Of a stretch of 64,000 nt of DNA, positions 33,291 through 41,343 are shown piece after piece. The notes below the pieces were generated by a model, which was not told the origin of the DNA, did no database searches, and saw nothing but the letters and a program-made list of their open reading frames with translations. The DNA is from Leadbetterella sp964563435. Lineage in GTDB: Bacteria > Bacteroidota > Bacteroidia > Cytophagales > Spirosomataceae. The stretch is from contig CAZLXI010000013.1 of NCBI GenBank assembly GCA_964563435.1, positions 1 through 64,000 of the forward strand, read 5' to 3'. Every line of letters starts with the position of its first letter. Positions within the stretch are counted from its first letter, which is position 1. The translations under genes were made by a program, and so were the position numbers.

Positions 33291-34172
33291 ATGGAAAAAA
33301 TATATCTGAGCGATTCCGGGCCCAAAGTCTCTAAGGCACTGTATTCTTTATGGCGTTGGGAGGAAATGGCTGATTTTGATGAAGCGGAGGCGAGGCGCAT
33401 TTTTTCCATGTGCCTGGCGCTGGGAATCAACACGTTTGAGTTCTCGGCAGCCGGTAAGAATGACCGTATCCATAAAGTATTCTTTGATACCATTGCCGAA
33501 AATGATTTCGACCGTAAGGACCTGGTCATTCTGGCCCGCCTCGGAAAAGAAGTGACACCCGACGGTATCGAGATCATTGATCAGTCGAGAAACGCCATGA
33601 TCGGACAGCTGGACACCTTCCTGAAAAAATCAGGAAAAGAATATCTCGACATCCTCCTGCTCGACGGGCTGGATTATATCACCGAGATCGAATTAATTGC
33701 CGCCACACTTGATTATCTGGTACACTCCGGCAGGGTTAAACATATCGGAGTGGCGAATCTTAGTTCTTCGCAGTACCGCCTGCTTAAGTCGGTGCTTGAC
33801 CTGCCGATTGTAACCAATCACCTTGAGTTTAATCTGCTGAATCCCGAAGCCATATTTGACGGGCGTCTTGATGAGATCAAAGAATCTTTCGCCAAACCCC
33901 TGGTTTGGGCTCCGCTGGCCGGAGGTGATATCCTGGAAGGCACTTCCCTGGACCGTGTGGTGCTGCGCGAGGCTCTTGCTGAAATAGCAGGCGAGCTGAA
34001 CACCAATGTCGAGCAGATCGCCGTGGCCTGGCTGCTTAACCTGGGTATGCTGCCCATCATAGGCTCTCCTACCGAAGCCAGAATCCGGAATGTGGCTGCG
34101 GCCACTAATGTGACCCTCTCCCATCAGCAGTGGTACCGTTTATTCAGTTTAGTGAGCAAGCTACGAAAATGA
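33291..34172 (+). CDS. Aldo-keto reductase-like protein lacking the catalytic tetrad
   Basis: A 293-residue (beta/alpha)8-barrel protein of the YdhF-like aldo-keto reductase group. The start ATG 33291 (MEKIYLSDSGPKVSKALYSL) matches the family. Compared with YdhF motifs, the catalytic Asp is E50 and the Tyr is G55 (NTFEFSAAGK against TxDxADxYG). The Lys is R83 (ILARLG), and the His is D125 (DILLLDGLD against DLLLIHRPD). Other barrel features (VKHIGVANLSSSQYRLL, TNHLEFNLL, AVAWLL) are kept, so the fold should be intact. It overlaps the aminotransferase start by four bases. Probably a non-reductase with a binding or new function. Confidence 0.85.
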   Translation: MEKIYLSDSGPKVSKALYSLWRWEEMADFDEAEARRIFSMCLALGINTFEFSAAGKNDRIHKVFFDTIAENDFDRKDLVILARLGKEVTPDGIEIIDQSRNAMIGQLDTFLKKSGKEYLDILLLDGLDYITEIELIAATLDYLVHSGRVKHIGVANLSSSQYRLLKSVLDLPIVTNHLEFNLLNPEAIFDGRLDEIKESFAKPLVWAPLAGGDILEGTSLDRVVLREALAEIAGELNTNVEQIAVAWLLNLGMLPIIGSPTEARIRNVAAATNVTLSHQQWYRLFSLVSKLRK

Positions 34173-35302
34173 CCTCGAGACTTCCCGGCGTAGGAATCAG
34201 CATATTTACCCGTATGACTGCATTGGCAAACTCCGTCAATGCCCTGAACCTGTCTCAGGGTTTTCCGGGCTTTGAGCCTGATCCCCTGCTGGCTGAACGC
34301 CTGGCCTGGCATGCTTCGCATGGTAAAAACCAGTATTCACCCGCCGCAGGGGTGCCCGAGCTGAGAAATCAGCTGGCTCTAAAATACGGCTATGATGCCG
34401 ACACAGAGATCACCGTCACCTCAGGGGCATCGGAGGCTTTGTTTTCGGCGATTGCTGCAGTGATCTCTCCTGGCGACGAAGTGATCATCATAGAACCGGC
34501 GTATGACCTTTATGTGCCCGCTGTACAGCTGCAGGGCGGGATCCCGGTTTTCGTCAAGATGAAATACCCCGATTTTACGATCGACTGGCAGGAGGTTCAG
34601 GACAGGATCACCCCTCAGACCCGTCTCATCCTGCTGAACAGCCCGCATAACCCTACCGGCAAGGTACTGACCGGATCCGACATTTCTGCGCTGGAGCACA
34701 TCATCTTGCAACATCCCCGGCTCTTCCTGGTGAGTGATGAAGTGTATGAGCATATCCTGTTTGACGGCCGCAAGCATATTTCACTGAGTGAGAGCCCGGT
34801 GCTGCGGGAGCGTACATTTATCTGCAACTCTTTCGCCAAAACCTATCATATCACCGGCTGGAAGACCGGCTACTGCCTGGCTCCCGAGAACCTGACAAAA
34901 GAGCTTCGCAAAATACACCAGTACATCACGTTTTGTACATTCACCCCGGCGCAGTATGCCCTCGCCGACTACCTCGAAAGCACTACAGCCCATGAAAGTC
35001 TTTCCGCATTCTATCAGTACAAAAAGGACCTCTTTCTGAGTTCGCTGGACACGGAGGTATTCCGCCCCCTGCCTTCCGAAGGAACCTTCTTTCAAAACTT
35101 TTCGTATGCGCATCTTTCGCAGCGGCCCGACGTGGAGGTCAGCATCCTTTTAACGGAAAAAACCGGAGTGGCTTCCATTCCTGTTTCGGTGTTCTATTCC
35201 GACGCAACCGACCACCATATCCTCCGGTTTTGCTTTGCCAAAGATGACGAAACACTTCTCATGGCCACCCAAAGATTGAACCTGGCTGCCCGGTTTTTAT
35301 AA
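34169..35302 (+). CDS. Class I aminotransferase, methionine/kynurenine aminotransferase type
   Basis: A 377-residue PLP enzyme. ATG 34169 overlaps the previous stop (ATGA), so the pair is translationally coupled; the frame upstream to 34130 lies inside the other gene. Motifs: LSQGFPGFEPDP, YSPAAGVPELRNQLA, LNSPHNPTGK, VSDEVYEHI and the PLP lysine in SFAKTYHITGWKTGY. The closest characterised relatives transaminate methionine or its keto acid KMTB in methionine salvage, or kynurenine. Exact substrate is inferred. Confidence 0.88.
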   Translation: MTSRLPGVGISIFTRMTALANSVNALNLSQGFPGFEPDPLLAERLAWHASHGKNQYSPAAGVPELRNQLALKYGYDADTEITVTSGASEALFSAIAAVISPGDEVIIIEPAYDLYVPAVQLQGGIPVFVKMKYPDFTIDWQEVQDRITPQTRLILLNSPHNPTGKVLTGSDISALEHIILQHPRLFLVSDEVYEHILFDGRKHISLSESPVLRERTFICNSFAKTYHITGWKTGYCLAPENLTKELRKIHQYITFCTFTPAQYALADYLESTTAHESLSAFYQYKKDLFLSSLDTEVFRPLPSEGTFFQNFSYAHLSQRPDVEVSILLTEKTGVASIPVSVFYSDATDHHILRFCFAKDDETLLMATQRLNLAARFL

Positions 35303-35310
35303 GAACGTGT

Positions 35311-35318
35311 TATTTTTG
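35311..35318 (+). promoter_or_regulatory. -7 element before the acyltransferase gene
   Basis: TATTTTTG fits TAnnTTTG and lies 21 bases before the ATG at 35339. The -33 partner is not clear. Confidence 0.4.
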
Positions 35319-35338
35319 CGCAAAAATTAAATTAGCTT

Positions 35339-35977
35339 ATGACAAATCCCGTATTGATACTGGGCGCCGGCAGGCTGGGCAGGCTGGCTCTCGACATATT
35401 CTCCGGCAATGATGTGCTGGTTTACGGTTTCCTCGATGAGAACAAAGATCTCCATAATACGGAGATCTCGGAAGTGCTGGTGCTGGGTGATATCCAGGAT
35501 GAAAACTACCTGGGGATCATCGGTAATAAAACAGAGGTATTCGTGGCGGTTGAGCACAAGGTCGCCAAAGAAAAAACCGTTAAGCAGATACTCGAACAAA
35601 AGAAAACCATGCCGGTAAATGCCGTGCATATCAAAGCTGTGGTCTCCGAAGACGCCGATCTGGGCCACGGGATACTGATCGCCGGCGGAGCCGTGATCAA
35701 CCCCGGCGCTAAGATCGGTAATCACTCCGTTATTCTCTCCGGAGCCGTGGTAGATACCGCAACTGTGATCGGAGAATACGCTGAGATCGGAGCCGGGGCG
35801 GTGATCAATTCAGACGTTGAGATCGGCAAAGGTGCCTTCATAGGTAGCGGAGCGGTGATCGTCTCAGGCGTTAAAATAGGCAGGAATGCACGCATAGGTG
35901 CAGGTTCTGTAGTGATTGAAGATGTGAAAGACGGCAAGACCGTTTTCGGCAACCCGGCGGTAGCGATTGAGAAATAG
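35339..35977 (+). CDS. NeuD/PglD-family sugar O- or N-acyltransferase
   Basis: A 212-residue protein. The N-terminal Rossmann-like part (PVLILGAGRLGRLALDIF) is followed from about residue 95 by a left-handed beta-helix of hexapeptide repeats (LGHGILIAGGAVINPGAKIG, IGRNARIGAGSVV) and the end KTVFGNPAVAI. Such enzymes transfer an acetyl group to a sugar nucleotide or sialic-acid-like sugar, usually inside surface-polysaccharide clusters. None is seen here, so its acceptor is unknown. Confidence 0.85.
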   Translation: MTNPVLILGAGRLGRLALDIFSGNDVLVYGFLDENKDLHNTEISEVLVLGDIQDENYLGIIGNKTEVFVAVEHKVAKEKTVKQILEQKKTMPVNAVHIKAVVSEDADLGHGILIAGGAVINPGAKIGNHSVILSGAVVDTATVIGEYAEIGAGAVINSDVEIGKGAFIGSGAVIVSGVKIGRNARIGAGSVVIEDVKDGKTVFGNPAVAIEK

Positions 35978-36021
35978 AGACAGTCCCCTGATAATTTTAA
36001 CCGTTTGAGCACAAAGAGCTT

Positions 36022-36128
36022 AGTAAAAGTTAAAAACTAAAAGTTAATAGTTAAAAGTTAAGGTACATTTAGTATATGAATAGGAGAATGTTCCGCAACT
36101 TTTCACTTTTAGTTTTTAACTTTTAACT
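36022..36128. repeat. AT-rich long inverted repeat between convergent genes
   Basis: The left part (36022-36060) contains AGTTAAAAACTAAAAGTTAA units, and the right part (36097-36128) holds the reverse complement AACTTTTCACTTTTAGTTTT. It forms a long, weak stem between the rightward acyltransferase and the leftward arabinanase gene. It may serve as a two-way transcript end. Confidence 0.65.
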
Positions 36129-36167
36129 GAACTATATGACAGATAGGGTTCGATAAAAAGCCTAAGC

Positions 36168-38069
36168 TCAATCCGTCACCACCACCGGCCTAATGCTCCC
36201 GTCCGCATTAAACTCCATCCGGTCGATGGCAATTTCGCGGTGAAATCCGGCCGGGCTGCCCATCTTGATGCCGTTTGGTTTGCTGAACCGGTGATACACG
36301 ATATACCATTCGTCTTTCCCGGGTACCTGAAGAACCGAATTGTGCCCCGTGCCGTAGATCCCTTTCGAAGGATCTTTCGCCAGGATAAGATTGTCTTTAG
36401 GGATATTCAGGGGGCCGGTAGGTGATTGGGAAGTGGCGTACCGCACCCGGTAATTTTCACTCCTTGTATCGTCTTCCGACCACAGGAAATAGTACAACCC
36501 GTTGCGATAGAACACATAAATTCCTTCGCGGAAAGTGGCATCCGGGGTCATTACTTTCAGGGTATTTTTTCGGATTGAGACCATGTCGTCATTCAGTTCC
36601 GCCACCGCCAGGTAGCTGTTGCCCCAATACAAATAGCTCTTCCCGGTTTTCGGATCGGTAAACACATCGGGATCGATTTCCTGGCCGCCCTTTATCCCCT
36701 CCGGCCGAAAGTCGATCAGGGCCTTCCCTGAATCGGTAAAAGGACCGGTGGGCTCATCGGCTACCGCCACGCCGATATTCTGGGCAGCCGAAAAATAATA
36801 ATAATATTTATATCCCTCTTTCACCTTTTTCTCAATGATGCTGGGGGCCCAGGCGTTTCGGTCCGCCCAGCTTACATCCTTTTTCAGGTCCAGGATAACG
36901 CCTTCATCTTTCCAGTCTTTCAGGTTATCCGAAGAAAAGGTCTTGAAATAATACCCCGACCAGGAATCAAACCCGTCACTGGTGGGATAGAGGTAATACT
37001 TCCCGTTTTTTTCGGAATACAGGATGTCGGGATCGGCATAGTAGCCCTCCAACACCGGGTTATTCCTTTGCGGGATAGTGATGCCTTCCGGAAGCCCCCA
37101 TTGATCGGTTAAGCGCTTCAGCTCACGAGCGGTGATCGGGATAATGGAGCCGTGCCGCGGATGGAAGTCCATCGTGATCTCCTGGTCGATGACTTTGAAT
37201 ACATCCAGGTCCCTGCTTTCGGTGAACTGGTATTTCCCTTTCATATACACATCATACATCAGGATGTAAGTATCTGAATTGATCAGCTTAAACGTGCTGG
37301 ACCCTTCCACCGCATCGCGGGTCTGTTGCTTATATCCGGGCTGCTCGATCCATTTGCCGGAAGCCAGCGAGTCGGTAATGGCCAGCCGGAGACCATTTCC
37401 ATGGCCTTCGGTTTTATAAAACATATAATACAGCCCGTTCTTGTTGATAATGTCTCCGTCAATGCACGACTTCCCGTTTTTGGGGTTAAAAAGTACCCGG
37501 GGCTCGCCTTCCAGGTCGGTGAACTCCGGATTTGCGTAGGCATAGTAAATAATATCAGGCCCGTCGCCATGCTTCATCGACCAGTAGATCATATACCTGC
37601 CTGCGGCCGCATCATAAATGGTCTGGGGCGCCCAAACCCGTTTCAGATCGTCTTGTCCGGCATATTTTTTCTGAATATGGATCACGGAAGAGCTCCAGTT
37701 GACCAGGTCGGTGGATTTCAGCAACACCATCGCCCGGTTGGAGTCCCACCCTTTGGAGGAGGTCATGTCGGTCACTACCATGTAAAATGTCTTGCCGTCT
37801 TCCGCCCGAAGAAGGTGCGGATCGCGAACCCCGCCCGTGGAGCTGATCTTTTTGGAATCGATCACCGGGGTATTGTTATTCAATGTTTTGTAGTGATAAC
37901 CGTCGGTGCTCACGGCATAGCAGATGGCCTCATCTTCTACCTTATTTCCTTTGAAATAGGTAAAGAGATAGGCGCTAAAGTCTTTTTCTACCGGACCCGC
38001 CTTATACTCCTGAGAATAAGCGCCGGTCATAACGCACCCGGCCAGTAAAGTTAGAATAAGGTTCTTCAT
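36168..38069 (-). CDS. Secreted glycoside hydrolase with two GH43-type propellers
   Basis: A 633-residue protein with signal peptide (MKNLILTLLAGCVMTGAYSQ) and two five-bladed propeller domains. The first (about 30-310) shows GVRDPHLL (D83), CIDGD near 204 and VEGSS (E255). The second (about 335-630) shows YYADPDILYS (D346), IDPDVF and REGIYVFYR. These fit the Asp/Asp/Glu triad of GH43, so both could be active. Likely an alpha-L-arabinofuranosidase, arabinanase or xylosidase acting on plant hemicellulose or pectin side chains. Its start overlaps the stop of the GH51 gene by four bases. Confidence 0.88.
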   Translation of the reverse strand: MKNLILTLLAGCVMTGAYSQEYKAGPVEKDFSAYLFTYFKGNKVEDEAICYAVSTDGYHYKTLNNNTPVIDSKKISSTGGVRDPHLLRAEDGKTFYMVVTDMTSSKGWDSNRAMVLLKSTDLVNWSSSVIHIQKKYAGQDDLKRVWAPQTIYDAAAGRYMIYWSMKHGDGPDIIYYAYANPEFTDLEGEPRVLFNPKNGKSCIDGDIINKNGLYYMFYKTEGHGNGLRLAITDSLASGKWIEQPGYKQQTRDAVEGSSTFKLINSDTYILMYDVYMKGKYQFTESRDLDVFKVIDQEITMDFHPRHGSIIPITARELKRLTDQWGLPEGITIPQRNNPVLEGYYADPDILYSEKNGKYYLYPTSDGFDSWSGYYFKTFSSDNLKDWKDEGVILDLKKDVSWADRNAWAPSIIEKKVKEGYKYYYYFSAAQNIGVAVADEPTGPFTDSGKALIDFRPEGIKGGQEIDPDVFTDPKTGKSYLYWGNSYLAVAELNDDMVSIRKNTLKVMTPDATFREGIYVFYRNGLYYFLWSEDDTRSENYRVRYATSQSPTGPLNIPKDNLILAKDPSKGIYGTGHNSVLQVPGKDEWYIVYHRFSKPNGIKMGSPAGFHREIAIDRMEFNADGSIRPVVVTD

Positions 38070-40762
38070 AAAATTTTAATTTTTATAACCGATAATGAAT
38101 AGGCAGGCAATTGATATTTCAGGTCTTTAGATACCTGCAGAGTACTTTCCTGCGGCTTTGCCGCTTTGTCGTCCAGCTCTCCCTTCAGTACGGTCATCCG
38201 GGCCTCACCTGCCGTAACATTCCATTCCGACAAGTCGATAGCTGAAGTAACCGGCACCGGCAGCAGGTTAACCAGCTTAATGATGAGGTGCTCCCCGTCT
38301 TCCACCATCGACACCGCCACTTTCCGCAGATCGTGGTTTCCCTGAATGAACGCCGGAATATACGTGCTTCCGGGGTTTTCTCCGAAAAGTTTTTGTACAT
38401 AATAGCCTACCGTGGGTTTAACTTCCGAATTATTAAAATAAATCAGGTCCGGCGACCATTGGGTATGGCCCTCTTTGGCCAGCAGCGGAGCGTAGGAGGT
38501 CATGGTCACCACATCCGCATTCCGCTCCACATTGATCAGGTGAAGGGCTTCACTTAATGCCGTCTCCATATTGTTATGCCGGCCGGGTATATGCGCCACG
38601 TATTCGCCCAGGTATACCTTTGATCCGGAGCGGTCATACATATCGTAAAAATCCTGGTTATTCAGAAACCATCCCGGGGTCTGGTAATAATGTTCGTCTA
38701 CGACAGGGATTTCCACCTTATCCGCCAGCTTCCAGCCTTCCACGTAGTCTGTGCCTTCATTAAACGGCCCCACGGTACCGATCACCGTTATTTCCGGATA
38801 CTTTTCCTTCACGGCATTATAGATCAGCAGGAAGCGCTCTTCAAAGATGTCGGTGATCAGGTCTTCGTTTCCAACGCCCAGGTACCTGAGCCCGAAAGGC
38901 TCGGGATGCCCGGCCGCTGCCCGCTTGCTTCCCCACTCCGAGCGGATATCACCGTTGGCATATTCGATCAGGTTCAGCACCGATTGCACATATTCATCCA
39001 TGTGTTCCATAGCGATACCGCTCTGCTGCCCACCCAGGGCGCATCCGTGATGGGCGGAGTTCTGGCAGGGCACACCTGCCGCCACGATCGGCACCGGGGC
39101 CGCTCCGATGTCCTCACAAAACTGAAAATATTCGAAATAACCTAAGCCGGTGGTTTGGTGATAGCCCCACAGGTTGCGCATGGGCTTGCGCGCCTCCAAC
39201 GGGCCGACGGTATTTTCCCAACGGTAGATATTTCCTATTCCGTCGCCATGGGCTACACAGCCGCCGGGGAAACGCACAAATCGGGGCTTCAGGTCGGCGA
39301 TGCTTTGGGCGAGATCCGCCCGCAAGCCGTTCTTTCGGCCCTTAAAGGTCTTTTGCGGGAAAAGCGAGATCATGTCCAGCTCCACCGTTCCGGTTTGCAG
39401 CGGGATCACCTCCAGACGAGCCCCGTTCACGGTTTTAGTGGAGGTGATCACCGCCGTATACTTCTGCCAGTCGCGCGAGATCCTGCGGGTCACTGCTTCG
39501 CCGTACACTTCTCCTGAATTCTCAAAAGCAGCCCCGGGATTAGACCCGTCGGAAGTCACTTCCACACCGTACACCTCTCCTGAAGCACCGATCAAACGGA
39601 CCTTCAGCCCGCCCCGCTTTGCTTCGGAACTGCGGGCAAACACAGAAAAATCATACTTTTCCCCTTCGGTCAGAGAAATTCCGTCAAAGCCCTGGTTGAT
39701 CAGCCCGGTTCCCTGTTTTTTGATCCGAAGCCGGGCATAGTTCCGGTTATTCGGATGGATAGGTTTCACCGAATCAACACCAAAAGACAGGTCACTGTTT
39801 CCTACAGACCACGCCTTATAGCTGTTCCAGGATTTATCGTTCCCTTCCTTATCGCTCAGGTTATATTCAAAGTCGCGGTTCTGAACCAGCTCGGCATATA
39901 AACCGCCGTCTGCCGCATAGTTGATATCTTCGAAAAAGACACCGATGAGCATATCGCTGATAGGCTTTTTATTTTGCTTATCTGTTCCGATAGATATTGA
40001 GACCGGCTCCTTAAAAAGATCCTTACTCATGGCCAGGCGCTCACTGTTGCCGACCCGTTTGGCTTCCGCAATCTTACGGGCAGTCAGGAGGCCTTCCAGC
40101 AGGCTCCGGGGAACCAAATGGACCGTTCCCGCCCGCTCCGTTCCGGAAACGCGGACGGTTTCCCGGGTGGATACAAAGTCTTGGGCCTTTTCCGGCGAAG
40201 CGTACTGTTTGAGATCGGGGGTAAAAGCCTCAAAAAGCTCCCCTGAACCGGAGGCCCAGGTCACCTTCATGCCGGAGCCGGCCGCGCCTTGACCGGCCGC
40301 ACCGGAGTCAGACGCACCTGAGCCGGCCACACCTGAGCCGGCCGCACCCGATGCAGCCGGACGCACCTCCGGCCGAAGCACATTATCGCCCGTCACCAGG
40401 AGGGGATACGATTGCCGCCCCCAATAGACCAGGTCGTCGGAAGAGGCATGCCCCAGCGCACCGTCGGTTTCGTTCAGGCCCCATACGCAATGCCATTTGC
40501 CCTGCTGATCCTGAAAAAGAAACGGCGCATACATTTTTTTCTGTGAGCCCCATCTTCCGTAATCACATTTCAGAAAACTGTGTTCCGGACCGATCGCACT
40601 CCAGGTCTTCCGGTCGATGCTCCACGCAAAATGCAGTCCGTTATGATAACTGTTTTTTTCGGTGCCGTAGGCAAAAATATACACCGAGTCGGGTTTAACT
40701 GCAAAACAGGCCGGCAGGTAGCCCATTATTGCCAGTAGGAGGCCAATAAGCTGTCGGTTCAT
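38066..40762 (-). CDS. GH51-type alpha-L-arabinofuranosidase with N-terminal propeller-like part and a repeat linker
   Basis: An 898-residue secreted protein (signal MNRQLIGLLLAIMGYLPACFA). Residues 25-190 look like part of a GH43-like propeller (FAYGTEKNSYHNGLHFAWSI). Inside it lies a Gly/Ala/Ser repeat (about 131-164). A GH51-type arabinofuranosidase follows from about 250 (IGVFFEDINYAADGGLYAEL), with acid/base Glu in YLGVGNEDLI and nucleophile Glu in VYLGEYVAHIPG. It removes arabinose from arabinan or arabinoxylan and is first in a two-gene operon with the GH43 protein. A consensus promoter lies just upstream. Confidence 0.9.
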   Translation of the reverse strand: MNRQLIGLLLAIMGYLPACFAVKPDSVYIFAYGTEKNSYHNGLHFAWSIDRKTWSAIGPEHSFLKCDYGRWGSQKKMYAPFLFQDQQGKWHCVWGLNETDGALGHASSDDLVYWGRQSYPLLVTGDNVLRPEVRPAASGAAGSGVAGSGASDSGAAGQGAAGSGMKVTWASGSGELFEAFTPDLKQYASPEKAQDFVSTRETVRVSGTERAGTVHLVPRSLLEGLLTARKIAEAKRVGNSERLAMSKDLFKEPVSISIGTDKQNKKPISDMLIGVFFEDINYAADGGLYAELVQNRDFEYNLSDKEGNDKSWNSYKAWSVGNSDLSFGVDSVKPIHPNNRNYARLRIKKQGTGLINQGFDGISLTEGEKYDFSVFARSSEAKRGGLKVRLIGASGEVYGVEVTSDGSNPGAAFENSGEVYGEAVTRRISRDWQKYTAVITSTKTVNGARLEVIPLQTGTVELDMISLFPQKTFKGRKNGLRADLAQSIADLKPRFVRFPGGCVAHGDGIGNIYRWENTVGPLEARKPMRNLWGYHQTTGLGYFEYFQFCEDIGAAPVPIVAAGVPCQNSAHHGCALGGQQSGIAMEHMDEYVQSVLNLIEYANGDIRSEWGSKRAAAGHPEPFGLRYLGVGNEDLITDIFEERFLLIYNAVKEKYPEITVIGTVGPFNEGTDYVEGWKLADKVEIPVVDEHYYQTPGWFLNNQDFYDMYDRSGSKVYLGEYVAHIPGRHNNMETALSEALHLINVERNADVVTMTSYAPLLAKEGHTQWSPDLIYFNNSEVKPTVGYYVQKLFGENPGSTYIPAFIQGNHDLRKVAVSMVEDGEHLIIKLVNLLPVPVTSAIDLSEWNVTAGEARMTVLKGELDDKAAKPQESTLQVSKDLKYQLPAYSLSVIKIKIL
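40271..40372 (-). repeat. In-frame 15-base minisatellite inside the GH51 gene
   Basis: About five to six imperfect copies of a 15-base unit (coding for S-G-A/V-A-G), GC-rich, in frame. The encoded stretch is low-complexity and flexible. Copy number is likely to vary between strains by slippage. Confidence 0.75.
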
Positions 40763-40796
40763 GAGGTAAGGTTGAATATTTAAAACTATCTTGTGT

Positions 40797-40827
40797 CAAA
40801 CATACACAATATAAGTTTTAAATGCAA
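40797..40827 (-). promoter_or_regulatory. Promoter of the arabinofuranosidase operon
   Basis: On the minus strand TTG (40825-40827), 20 bases, TATGTTTG (40797-40804): a full match to the Bacteroidota -33/-7 consensus. The leader is about 30 bases before the GH51 ATG at 40762. No SusR/AraR-like regulator is adjacent. Confidence 0.65.
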
Positions 40828-40828
40828 G

Positions 40829-41215
40829 CTACTCCCTCACATACTCATAATTAAACCCGTCATACACATCCTCCGCCAGGTGCAGCTCATTATTCCTCAC
40901 CTCATACATCATAGGGTTTCCCTCACCAAAAACGATGAAATTCACTTCCTTATTCAACAGCAACGATTCTCCGGTCGAAAGGGTGTAGGTCCCGCTAACC
41001 AGCAGCGAATCATTAAGTGTGGTGGAATACGTTTTGTCGGCATTGAGCTTCAGGAGGGTTATTTCTCCGGCTTTAGGGGTCTCATTCACGCCTGCGATGC
41101 CACCCGTCTTCCTGACCCATTTCCAGGTTCCGGTAAGCTCATCGCTCTTCCCCACCTCACTTTTCTCACAGGCTATTAAACCTGCGATCATTAAAAACAT
41201 TAATAGCTTTTTCAT
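40829..41215 (-). CDS. Lipocalin-like lipoprotein
   Basis: A 128-residue protein with a lipoprotein signal (LMIAGLIAC, lipid-modified C16). The body, starting LTGTWKWVRKTGG and running through alternating strands (YSTTLNDSLLVSGTYTLSTG), has the pattern of the small lipocalin-like domain common in Bacteroidota. Ligand and role are unknown. It is probably a monocistronic periplasmic or outer-membrane protein. Confidence 0.75.
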   Translation of the reverse strand: MKKLLMFLMIAGLIACEKSEVGKSDELTGTWKWVRKTGGIAGVNETPKAGEITLLKLNADKTYSTTLNDSLLVSGTYTLSTGESLLLNKEVNFIVFGEGNPMMYEVRNNELHLAEDVYDGFNYEYVRE

Positions 41216-41305
41216 TTATCTGCTCTTTTAATTTTACACTATCGGCTGCTCATGTCGCCCTGAATGACGTCCTGCAATATATAGACCTGCTTTTGAATCA
41301 AAAGG

Positions 41306-41336
41306 TTGTAAGCTACTCCGCACTTTTATACCTTTG
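41306..41336 (+). promoter_or_regulatory. Promoter of the M20 deacetylase gene, near-leaderless
   Basis: TTG at 41306-41308, 20 bases, TACCTTTG at 41329-41336. The ATG at 41344 lies only 8 bases after the -7 box, so the transcript would have almost no leader. Confidence 0.65.
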
Positions 41337-41343
41337 TCAGACC

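Noticed and set aside
40271..40372. Regular repeats suggesting a CRISPR-like array
   Set aside because: Units of 15 bases are contiguous, without spacers, in frame inside the GH51 gene; this is a minisatellite.
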